Shown: in pieces, positions 1 through 18,187 of the stretch
Layout of the letters: each line of letters begins with the position of its first letter
Numbering within the stretch: position 1 is the first letter of the stretch
Assembly (NCBI GenBank): GCA_963978895.1
Contig: OZ022247.1
Location: forward strand, 24,770,780 to 24,834,779
From: Erpobdella octoculata
Lineage: Eukaryota; Annelida; Clitellata; Hirudinida; Erpobdellidae
DNA length: 64,000 nt
Direction: 5' to 3'
Notes under the pieces: generated by a model
Told to the model about the DNA's origin: nothing
Databases searched by the model: none
Seen by the model: the letters and a program-made list of their open reading frames with translations, nothing else
Position numbers and translations under genes: made by a program

Positions 1-799
1 AAATGAAATTCTCATCAGGTCCAATGTGAATCAAAACGCCACAACTGTTTCCTCCACATCCACGCCTTTCTTTCCACACCGATCAGACGCAATGTACTAC
101 GAACAGAAGAAACTCCACATTATTTCTGGTTTACCACATCTCTGCATTTCTTCACATCATTTCATCAAAACATCCACACCGACCGACCACCACACAGCTT
201 TCCGCTTAATGTTTCCATGGAAACATTGCGATGCCTGGAAGATCACAAAAAATCTTGCACGTGACCGGGGAGACGGACATGCGCAATGCGAACATCTATA
301 AATAAATAACGGAAATGACGTTTTAATCATGACATCACTAGTAATTAGCAGACAATATACGCACAAATGTCGGTTGGCTCAAGTTGATGAGATATCGATA
401 ACTAAAAAAAGATATTTATTTCTATATTTCAAAATAAGCGATTATATTTGTTACTATAATTATTAATATTAAGAAGCATAATTAAAAATGTTAAAATGAC
501 GGCTGCATGATTGAGTTACGAGTTATAGCAATTCAAGAAATCAACATTGAGGCGCTATCATCGGCATCATCATCGTCGTCGTCACCATCATCATCATGAT
601 CATCATCGTCGTCGTCATCATCATCATCGTCATCATCATCATAATCATCATCATCGTCATCATCACCATCATCATCGTCATCACCATCATCATCATCATT
701 ATTATTGTCGTCGTCATCATCGTCATCATCATCATCACTCTCGTCACATCTTAGTTTTCATCAGCATCATCGTTTTCTTTCACAACAGTACAACAAGCA
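1..799. other. intergenic / 3' flank with ATC/GAT trinucleotide repeat
   Basis: No gene is supported here. Positions about 545-735 are an imperfect (ATC)n/(GAT)n tract that continues the trinucleotide tract coding the tail of the neighbouring minus-strand gene. A minus-strand AATAAA (plus tttatt, 415-420) lies about 380 bases past that gene's stop and could be its polyadenylation signal. Open frames through the repeat are consequences of the repeat. Confidence 0.6.
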
Positions 800-5911
<5,112 letters not shown>

Positions 5912-7208
5912 AATATAAATAAACAACAGCAAGTGCCCTCACAAACTCTCGTTGCCATGGAAACCAGATCGAGAGATGGCGAATTATTTTCGATAGCGTT
6001 GACGATTTTGTAGTTTAATTTTTAAAAAATACTAATGTAACTGGTCGTTAGGACAACGAAATTTCATATAAGAATTTATAATATTTTTTTTATAAATAAT
6101 AATAGCTTCAGCAATGTAAGTAAGAGAATGATAGCTTATTGTTTGACAGACAACATGGGCCACATCAGGTAACACATAATCTATAGGGGTGGCTACGTGG
6201 ATGGACAAACACCTTTATCCCTATTCGTCCCAGTAGTTTTAAAATACACAATGAGCTTACAGATTTGAAGAATTATAAAAAATCATTCAATCAATTCTAC
6301 AATTTGAATGTAATATTAGAAATAATTATTTTTTATGTAAAGCTAGCAGAATAGTAAAAAAAAACAGAGCAAGCAAATCATAGCCAAAATATCTTCAACG
6401 GGTCAATGAGGTCATTTAATGAGGTTAAAAGGCCTGTCGTTGCTTTAAATACAAACACAAATTAGTAAACAACTCAGTATTTTTTTTATACAATTTTTAT
6501 TTTTTATATAATACAAATACAACATTTTATCTTTTTTAATCATACAAATACAATTCCAAAAAAAAATTTGACTGATTGACAATTTTCCAACAAAATTTTT
6601 TGCGTCCAAGAAAACTGCACCAAGAAGTGAAAACTTTTAACAAAACGTGACTCAATGCTACATATATATATGACATTCAAACATACATTAAACATGATAT
6701 CTTGAATATTGTTATTAATTAATAAACATTCAAAGACGAATATCTCAATACACTTCTACTTTGATTTATTTACAAGTAATTTCAAATGACAGAAGCGGAC
6801 GAAAAAGAAGTAAATTCTGAAGGAGAATGACTAAGTTTTATATCGCCTCGGTTACCACGGACACACAGAACGACAAAAGTGTAACGTCAGTTGCAAAATC
6901 AAATAAGGAAGAAAAATTTTTAAATACGAAAAACAAACGGAAACAAGAACGATTGAAATGAAAAACAAACAAATAGAAATACCAATCGTCCAATCAAAAG
7001 CAACCGCAATCTCTCTCTCTCTCTCTCAGTACACTCTCTCTCTCCCTCAGTACACACGTCCACAAGTGCGAGAACAAAGCCTAGCGAAACAAAGTTGAGC
7101 GATTGCAAGAACATTAAATTGGAAAGACAATCAGAGAACGACTCTGTTGCCTTTGATCATTATGCGTCCAGCCAGCCAATCGAAAGAGGAGCAGCAAGAT
7201 TGAGTCGA
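5912..7208. other. intergenic, no gene seen
   Basis: AT-rich spacer between the CFAP263-like start (5911) and the ATG101 stop (7209). It contains a (CT)n tract near 7011-7055 and, on the minus strand, an AATAAA (plus 6765-6770) that may serve ATG101. No conserved reading frame or RNA gene was recognised. Confidence 0.6.
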
Positions 7209-9656
7209 TCACATGGCAAGTGCGCCCTTGATGAACTTTCTGACGGTCGTTCCGACAGACGTAGCAGGGGCAGAAGTCGGTGACGTGTTGGTCTGAGAAG
7301 AGATCTGTACGGAAGAAATAAAAGATATATGAGTGAATCAGTGAAATAAATTTCAGTATCAAGCCCTCGGCCTAAAGCGGCAGTCTGCCAATGGATTGGG
7401 ACCTGATATGGAGAAAACAACCAACCCTATCCTAGCGTGGAATAGGGACGTTTTAAAAATAAATGATGATGAGCATCTCTGCAACAACATCTTTCCTTAT
7501 CAAATGTCGGCAACACCATCGATAAATACAACTGCGACTAAATATCATGCCAACAACACACACACACAGATTCATGTAACGAGCACATAAATAGCAACAA
7601 CCTTAAACAGGAATGGCTGTACAGTAGGGTAGGTTGTATCAAAGACAAGATCCAGTTCTTGTTCCATAGGAATCTTTGGCACGAATTCGTACTTGGCCAT
7701 GACTTGGGTGATGTAGAGCATCTTCTCTCTCAGCTCTTCGCCCAAAACCTCGTAGTAGTGCGACCTCTCTTTATATCAATATTCATAAATTGTTTAATTA
7801 AATATGCTGACCAATGAAGATGGGTAAACAGGGTAGCTTTTTAACATAATTTATTACCCGCATAAATGTATCACAATTTTGATATGTTACCTTACATTCG
7901 AAATCTCATCGTTAATTAATAAGTAAAAAAGTACAGCCGCCTGCGTACCGTCGTTGGAAGCATGGACAACGAGAAGTTTAATCGTCCAGGTCTCCCAGGT
8001 GATCTCGTCTCGTCTGAACAGGTGAGATTTCTTGCGTTGGAAAAATTCCAGCGTGATGCTGCCCGTATTGCATCCGACCTTTTTCATCTCATCTCGGAAC
8101 AGGTTCACTTCCTTTTGCACCGCCTTCTCCAGGTCGTCAGAACCAACCCGAACCTTTGGGTGAACATGATGATGATGATGAACATGATGATGATGATGAA
8201 CATGATATTGATGATGAACATGATATTGTTGATGAACATGATATTGATGATGAACATGATATTGATGATGAACATGATATTGATGATGAACATGATATTG
8301 ATGATGAACATGATATTAATAACGAACATGATATTAATGATGAACACAGTAAAAGTACTGAACAAGATGATAATAATAAACATGCCAGGGATTGTGATGA
8401 TGATGATGACACGTGTGACAATGACAGAAGGATGTTACATACACACACACGTGTTGATAGGTGATGATAACGTTGTTGAGAAATCACGGTTTAATGAGAA
8501 AGAGGAAAATGAAAGAAACTCACGTATGTGAAATCGATGTGATTGCAATCAACATCGACAACGCCAAGCGTGCCTATGGAATAACTGCCTTCTTGTTTGT
8601 AATGAAACTATGAATTGAAAAATTACATGTGAATTGAAAAATTAAATCAAAATAGAAAAATTACATGTAAATAGAAAAATTAAATGTAAATAGAAAAATT
8701 ACATGTGAATAGTAAAATTAAATTTAAATAGAAAAATTACATGTGAATAGAAAATTAGAGATAAATAGGAAAATACTAAAAAAATTTAATTCATGAATTT
8801 ATAATTCATATAATTCATTAAATTTCTTGCAATTGTTTAACAATGATGTGTAAGCAGTTATTATGAATCTTTTTCTTTTTAATTTACATAATAAGAATGT
8901 CAGCTAAACGATTTAAACATCTATGTGCGTCGTTAAACATTCAGTGAATTAACTAGTGGACTTACTTTTCCCAATGTCCTGTGAAAAAGAACGCTGTGAA
9001 AAATGCCTAAAAAATTGAAAACTTTAAATGTTAAAATATAAAGCCAATAATAACAATAAAATACTAATAATTATAATACAGTAAAAGTCCTCTAGTGATA
9101 CACCCAAGAAATGAGGCTAATAGCATCGGACACTTTTATCCGGCCTACAGTAACTTGTTCCCGAGGAATGGAAAGACGCGAGGAGTAAACACTTTTACAC
9201 TCCCCGGAATGTGTCCGCTCTTCGGGACTTTTACTGTAACATGAATAATAGTAATAATATATTCGACGTCGATAATTACTTAATATTGCCTCCGAGATTT
9301 GTCTCTCGTCAACGACCTGAAATTGAAATTAAGAAAACAAATAAAGTTATGGTTACAACTTGAGCTTATTAAAAATTTAAAAACATATACATAGCAGAAC
9401 ATATTAAATTTAAATTAAACAGATTTATTTATGAAAGATAAAAAGTAAAAGCCAGTCCCTTTGTTGTTTAATAAGAACCCACTAAATGCCTATTATATTA
9501 TAAATAATCACTGTGTAAACAGTTGAATTGCACAACTGAAATACTATTTTCAATACATTTAATTTACACATTATATTTAAAAACAAAACATTCTCTAACA
9601 AACAAGGTAAACAAACACAAACTCACAAAATCAAATACATGCATCCTAGCGTTCAT
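7209..9656 (-). CDS. ATG101: ATG101, autophagy initiation HORMA protein (7 exons)
   Basis: Known role: HORMA-fold partner of ATG13 in the ULK1/ATG1 complex that starts autophagosome formation. Exons 5' to 3' (minus): 9656-9627, 9316-9280, 9006-8966, 8607-8524, 8153-7949, 7768-7602, 7304-7209. All are GT-AG, phases match, and the total is 219 aa (human 218). Family motifs in order: start [123 protein letters not shown], and the C-terminus [17 protein letters not shown]. The stretch matching the human WF finger (RWPF) reads SHLF, so the tryptophan appears to be missing. The gene is otherwise full-length and looks functional. Introns hold an 18-bp minisatellite (8163-8345) and a small inverted-repeat element (9079-9236). 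Confidence 0.95.
8163..8345. repeat. 18-bp intronic minisatellite, unit like tgatattgatgatgaaca
   Basis: Seven or more diverging copies of an 18-base unit, preceded by shorter atgatgatgaac units. Because 18 is a multiple of three, it stays open in several frames, but it lies between two well-supported ATG101 exons and is intronic. Confidence 0.9.
9079..9236. mobile_element. 158-bp MITE-like element, Tc1/mariner-type ends
   Basis: Perfect 12-bp terminal inverted repeats (cagtaaaagtcc at 9079 and its complement ending at 9236), flanked on both sides by TA, the target duplication of Tc1/mariner/pogo elements. There is no coding capacity, so it would be non-autonomous. It sits in the ATG101 intron between exons 2 and 3. 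Confidence 0.65.
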
Positions 9657-10694
9657 TTTCCGGCAAAAACAATTCGGAAGAAAGTTACTATTGATTATTC
9701 AATTCATAAAAGATAAAAAAAAGAAGTCGTGTGAGTCTGTCTAGTCAAAAAAACGAGTTTTAAGGTTCGTACATAGACGCGTAACTACCATAGACAAACA
9801 ATCCTTTATTTGTAAGTTTACTTTTAAAACGTTCTGGTGAATCTAAAATGTACGACTGATACAAAGCAATATTTAAAATAAATAATTAAAAATATAGTTT
9901 AAGTTGTAACAAATTATACATTGTTTTTCGTTTTGAATACAATTCTTCAAGTTTTATTAAAGGAAAAAATCTTATGGTGGACAGACAGTAGACAGGTAGG
10001 TAAGCTATATCTTAATTATATATTGTTTATTTTTCTTTTTGATAAATGCTCAGCTTTTTGCTAACAATAGTATAACTAATGTTTATATATTATTAAAAAA
10101 TTTTACAACAAAATCATTCAGTAAACACGTTCATATTTCAGTGCCACCTTTTCCCCTGTTACATTATGTCAAACCTTTTCACGTCTTATAGTCTATAGTT
10201 CTACATATCAATAGAGCATTGTCACGACTTTGATAATTTATTAATATAAGGTGTATAGTAGGATTCTTGATGTATCTTATCGTATATAGGTATCGTATAT
10301 GTCTTACCTATCAATAGAGGATTGTCACGACCCACGACTTCTTTAAATTCATAAAAATAGGGATGGGGCACTGACCTTCAAGTAGCTATAAAATGATTTT
10401 ACTCACTGATATCTGAGCAAGATCAAAATCATTTCTCTTAGCATTCCCTCCCCGTAAACTCGAGTCAAATACTCGGTTTTCCCCGACTACTAACTCCATC
10501 TTAGTGCTTCAGAAATTTAGGGAGGTCACGAAAAATTAGCTAAGACTATATGATTTTCTATTCTATATGCTCTGAGAGTGTTTAAACAATAATCTAACAC
10601 TGCTTCGAAGCAGGCAGCATAGTCGTATTACAAAGTCATTGATGCGTGACTTATATCTATCTGTGGTGTAGCTTTTTGCTGACGACAATTTCAG
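9657..10694. other. intergenic, no gene confirmed
   Basis: AT-rich spacer upstream of ATG101. Two direct copies of a block (tatcaatagag followed by attgtcacgac) occur near 10207 and 10308. Nothing else convincing was found; unrecognised 5' exons of the next plus-strand gene may be hidden here. Confidence 0.5.
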
Positions 10695-12106
10695 GGTGTC
10701 ACTGTAGGCAGGTAACTCCTGAATTCTTATGTCGTAGTTTGTCTTTTAGCGAGCTATTATTGTTTTGATATATATGTGAATATCAATCAAAATTTGAAAT
10801 TGTGACTTTGAGAAAAGTGTTTAAATTATCAAATCTTTTTGTTTGTGGACTTATCCTGCCATTTTGTTTCTCGATTTTCCTGTTTTCTTCAGTCTATATC
10901 GAATTGGTCTGCCTCTGTTGATTAAACCAAACTTACAATGGTTTGCTCATTTTAATGTTGTATTTATTGATTAATTAAGATAAATACAATGAACATTATG
11001 TATAAATTACATTTGAACATATATAAAATATCAGTTATTTATTATTATTAAAATTAAAGTATAATTATTTTATACAGTCTTGTCCTCACGAGACGCAAGA
11101 GAAGGTACATAATTTATACTAGGAATATTCATATGACAGCAGAATTGTTTAAAATTAAGAATAATTATCAAATTTTTAATTTTTTCCCTGCAGAAAAGCT
11201 GGATGTATTATTTTTGCATGGGGAGAAAGAAGGTAAAAATAAAATATACTTAAACTAACTTGAACTCTTTAAGTTTACTTAGCTAAACGATCTGAGCTTT
11301 TGCATGAAAACCATACAATTATCTTTATTCTTCCCCTCTCTCTCATGTTCTTTTTTCTCTTTCTTTCTCTATATATCTCAGTCCATACTTTTTATTCTCC
11401 ATCACTACTTTTGAAAAGACCGGAATAAATTAACATAAATTATCAACTTCCATGTTTTGAATATTTACATAAATTACCGTCTTAGTGCCCCGGAAGTGCG
11501 CGTTCAAGAATCACAGTCGAAACTCCACGGAAGAAAAAACAGAAAAAAGACAAAAAAGATAAACATCACTGCTGTGCTTGTGAAATGAAGAAGGAAGGTA
11601 TGAGTTATGAACAGGCCGTTACTACTTACCACGTGCTCACCCCCACTCAGGCCCCTCAACCAAATGTCATGCCACACGGAACTGGAAACATAATTTTACC
11701 TGCACCTCAGCTGACTACAATGGGGAGCTGTTCAACCTGTGGTAATCATCCTGTGGTAACAAGTGAACCACCGAAGATGGTACAACATGGTTTTCATCCT
11801 TTTTCCTTCCATCACACTCAACAACAACAACCACAAAAACTAAACATGACACCTCAATGGAACGTCCAGCCGATTTCAGGTAATTTTGTTTCTACAGCAT
11901 CCGTCAACACCTGCTCATCAGCCACTCCCGGCTCATACGGACCTCAGACCACTGTTCATCTCGGCTACATGGGTGGAACAGGAGGAAAACAGGAGATCAA
12001 GGCTGCGTCGAATTTCAGATTTGAGGACGAAATGATGCCGGGTGGTAATCCGATGAATGTTGGTTATCCTCAGGGACAATCCAATGTTATCCTTGTAAGA
12101 AATTGA
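10695..12106 (+). CDS. unrecognised Lys/Cys- then Gln/Pro-rich protein, 5' end uncertain
   Basis: I do not recognise this gene. The final exon (11486-12106) is open for about 206 codons and ends in VGYPQGQSNVILVRN-stop. Two short upstream exons, 11080-11106 (SCPHETQEK) and 11195-11233 (KSWMYYFCMGRKK), have clean AG/GT borders and join in phase 0. A possible 17-base exon at 10695-10711 (CHCRQ) also fits in phase but is weak. The last exon starts CPGSARSR, has a lysine-rich stretch, then HHCCACEMKKEGMSYEQA, and continues as a low-complexity Gln/Pro/Thr/Gly region with TMGSCSTCGNHPV. The aromatic/Cys segment before the basic stretch could be juxtamembrane, but no membrane segment was found. The start codon is not identified. 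Confidence 0.5.
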
Positions 12107-12719
12107 AAACGCAGATGCTTTCTTTTGGATGATGGAGCGTACAAATTATTTATATAAAATATACTTAGAAACAATCAGCAAAGACGATTTTATGGGTTTA
12201 TTTTTCTTTTACTACTTACTGTTTTTTTTTTAAATAATATTACTGAAATCTTACTAAGTACAGCTATCTAACACAAAATCATTTAAACCAAATATAGCAT
12301 TAAATTTAGAAAATATAGATTAAGAAGAAGTTCCAAGCATCTGTGATAGTAATGTAAATAGAACACAACTTAATATTTTAGTTCTATTTTTTTTAGTTCT
12401 TGCAATAATAGTTAGGCAATAGTTTAATTAGTAGAAAAAGTAAATGTTTTTTGACTCGAACCTGGTCGTGATGATCCAATAATGTCACTGAAACAGTTTC
12501 CCCTCTCTTTTACTTCCATTGGAGAAAACGAACTCTATAGCTCATATTTAAAAAAAAATAAGAAAATATTCATATAATTTTTATCAAATATTTTTTTAAC
12601 GTGACGTGCACGTTTTGTTTATAAATGCAATAACCGTTTTGATTTTGTAGTGGTTCAAATGAATTTATAATTTATTGCTCTAAATCTAGCTAATTTTCTT
12701 AGATTTATTTTGATTGCTT
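12107..12719. other. intergenic / 3' UTR region
   Basis: AT-rich interval between the stop at 12106 and the Ly6-type gene. It contains poly-T and poly-A stretches and no recognised gene. Confidence 0.5.
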
Positions 12720-13373
12720 ATGTTTCTAATGTTAAACATTGTATTTTCTCCTCAAAATGGAAGCAAAACCTGCGATTGCTTGATTTGTGTAGTTTTTTCT
12801 GTCGTGGTCATATCATGTTCCTATGGTAAGATTTGCTATCAGTGTCAGGATTGCCCAGAACCCTATAACTTGGTCAACTGCGGTAAAGGGAGACTTGTGC
12901 GATGCGCCATATTTTACAAGCTTGACCCAGGTTGATTAAGTTCAACCTGTATTCAATTTTAAAAAGATTCATTGTAATAATATTAAATTATTATAATAAT
13001 AATTTCATTATTATTTTTACTTATAACTTTTATGTAAATTTACTATTTCTTAACTCGAAAACCTTGAGCAGATTTAGCGATGAAATTGCGCGTCGACCGC
13101 TCATGTCATACAATAACAGCAGCACATCACTACTCGTCTGCTATAGAGTCAGACGTCTGCTCTCTGAAGACAGAACGAGGCGGTGTTGTTTCGGGTTCGG
13201 CGATTACGAGAGAAGGCTCCGACGATCGTAGGTATTATCTGGAGTGCATCTGTAACACTAATTCTTGTAATACTAATGAATTGTACGATCAATTTTTGCT
13301 CAATGTTCTATATAAAATCGAACGGTCGACTAAAGATGATGCAACCCTGGACTTCTTTTTAAAAAATAAATAG
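12720..13373 (+). CDS. Ly6/uPAR-type three-finger domain protein (2 exons)
   Basis: Exons 12720-12930 and 13072-13373 join in phase (CCA-G/AT), giving about 170 aa. A hydrophobic stretch (LICVVFSVVVISC) before the domain looks like a signal peptide. The ATG at 12720 or the one at 12729 could be the start, and a separate signal exon is possible. The mature part opens with the Ly6 hallmark ICYQCQDCPEPYNLVNC, then RLVRCAIFYKL, and closes with YYLECICNTNSCNTNE, the C-x-C-x4-CN ending typical of Ly6/uPAR domains. The middle is longer and more Ser/Arg-rich than usual. No clear GPI signal follows, since the tail DATLDFFLKNK is polar, so a secreted protein is likelier. Ligand and function cannot be told from sequence. 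AATAAA occurs at 13598. Confidence 0.72.
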
Positions 13374-14730
13374 TTCGAAACCGGTTGGAACTCACTAAAA
13401 CGCTTTTTCCGCTATTTCTAATAAGTTCTTATTTATGTTTATAACAAGTAAGTAGCTAATTAGTTCTAGCGTCGTTTTTATAATTGTGTTTAAGAAAAGA
13501 TTTTTTGCTTAGCTTGCCTTGATTAAATGTATGGGGTCAGCATATTTTTAAACGCGATAGACAAACATCTTTAACATTTGAAGCCACGCAATACATAAAT
13601 AAAATGCACCTCACCGCTTTGCAGTTATTTAATTTTCATTATTAGATTTTATGGGTTTGTGGCATAGAACTTGAACTGACTGAAGAGATGGTTAAATGAT
13701 AGCAATAAAGACAAATTCAATTATTCCAGTAGTAGAGTAAAAAAGTTCAGAGCTCAAAAGGACTAAATCAAACAATATTGCTCAGGTACTCTCCAGGAAA
13801 TGAGAATAAAGCATTTCAGACTCATCATTAACCAAACAAAAAAGAGACAATGACAACTGACTAACATGAAAATAGAAAATGTTAGTCAATTTGTCTACTT
13901 AGGTATAAATGTGTATTGATTGATTGAGTCCAATTACAAAATGCAAATATGATACAAAGAGGAGCTAAAGTACATTTATGTATATGACTAAGAGTGCTGA
14001 AGGCTGATAATAGATGATGAGAGAAAGATTTTGTTGACAGACAAATCCTGTGGTTTTAATAATTCAAAGACTCTGGAATAAAATCATTAGGAAGAGGCTA
14101 GGACAAAAGATCAAATGAAGCATTAGAATTTAGAATACAAATTAAAGACTGGCATAGCATGTTTAATACACCTAGAAGCCTAGAGATAATGAAAAAAGCA
14201 GATTAATAAAGACAGCATCGTATAGCTTCATCAAGAAAAACAGAAATAAAAGATGATAGAAAAAAATGTAAATAGAAAACATTAATATTTTTATAAAACT
14301 TTAATAGTCTTCAGCAGCAGGTGTTTTATGACTGAAATATCAGTAGGTAGGAATACAAAAGAATTTCCTGTCATAGATCATAATTTGATCTGTATTTCAT
14401 AAAAGCAAGGCAAAGTTGAGAAAGATTTGAAAGCAAAAGATATCAACATCAGATTTGTAGCCGAACTGTTGAGACAGAAAATTATGGACGAATTTTGTAC
14501 AAACCTAATGTCAGAACAGATGGAGAAAAAAAACTCAAATATGGCACTCATTCTATTTTAAAATAACAATGAATACCAGCTGTGCGATGTAACACAAATG
14601 TATTTTTTACTAAAATGAAAAACTAATTTCTGAAACCCCTGAACGTTATAGAGAACAGCATCATCAAACACCCGAACAGAAAATATAATTTTATATTATA
14701 TACACCTATACAGTTCTACAAAAGCGTCCT
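13374..14730. other. intergenic with possible decayed retroelement
   Basis: No intact gene. Around 13850-13910 a plus-strand reading gives NMKIENVSQFVYLGINV, resembling the F-x-YLG segment near the end of LINE reverse transcriptase frames, soon interrupted by stops. The tract 14318-14392 is similar to 59027-59101 (dispersed repeat). The LINE assignment is weak. Confidence 0.35.
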
Positions 14731-15360
14731 TCAAACATCCACAGTCACATGAGACGGCTTGGCAGGAGCAGCTAAAAATTCTGTTTCATCGGAGCTATCA
14801 TTTTCTTCTTGCAGAATCTGTGATTCTATCAGTTGACCACTCAGCAATTCCAGCTCTGCATTTATTTCATTGAGATGATGAAGATCTCTCAGCTCTTTAA
14901 TTTGTTTGATGTATTCATTTGCTCTATTTAAGTAGCAATTCGAGATTGGTTCTGTTGGGGTTGAGGATTCCAGGTTTAAGTTTAATTGCTCGAGTGGGTC
15001 CGTTGTATTGTCCTGGTCGATTTGAAGATGTTCTAAAAATATATATAAAAAATTTTGTCAGGATTTTAAAACATAATATTTAATTTATAAATGTTGAAAA
15101 AGTGTTATGCATGGAAGCAACACTTTTAACTTGCGGTGGTGCAGACATATCTGATAGATGTTTTAGTTGTGGTTCACATTTATTTGTAAGATTCTAACTA
15201 AAGTAAGCTTTTGTTCTAACGTACCACTTGATCGTTCATTATTATAATAAGCACGGTTGAACACCGGATCGTTGTCAGATGCATTGGCAATATCTTCTGC
15301 AATTTGAGCCAAAGTTGGTGGTTCCGGTCTCGAGGTAAATGAGTTTGTTTTCTTCTTCAT
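14731..15360 (-). CDS. UPF0449 (C19orf25) family protein (2 exons)
   Basis: Exons 15360-15225 and 15032-14731 (minus) join in phase 1 (AGT G/AA), giving 145 aa. The N-terminus MKKKTNSFTSRPEPPTLAQI then EDIANASDNDPVF matches the UPF0449 pattern, a basic start followed by RP-x-PPT-x-x-QI-x-ED and DPVF. The second exon is helical and coiled-coil-prone (NEYIKQIKELRDLHHLNEI, ELELLSGQLIESQILQEE) and ends in an acidic/Ala-Pro tail. Family function is not established as far as I know. The start is the only ATG near the conserved N-terminus. Identity rests on remembered family pattern. Confidence 0.75.

Positions 15361-18187
<2,827 letters not shown>

Noticed and set aside
7962..8531. Plus-strand Met/Asn/Ile-rich frame
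   Set aside because: Antisense to ATG101 exon 5 and its intronic minisatellite.
13840..14260. LINE reverse transcriptase remnant
   Set aside because: Only one short YLG-type motif before stops; kept as a note in the intergenic entry, not called as a pseudogene.
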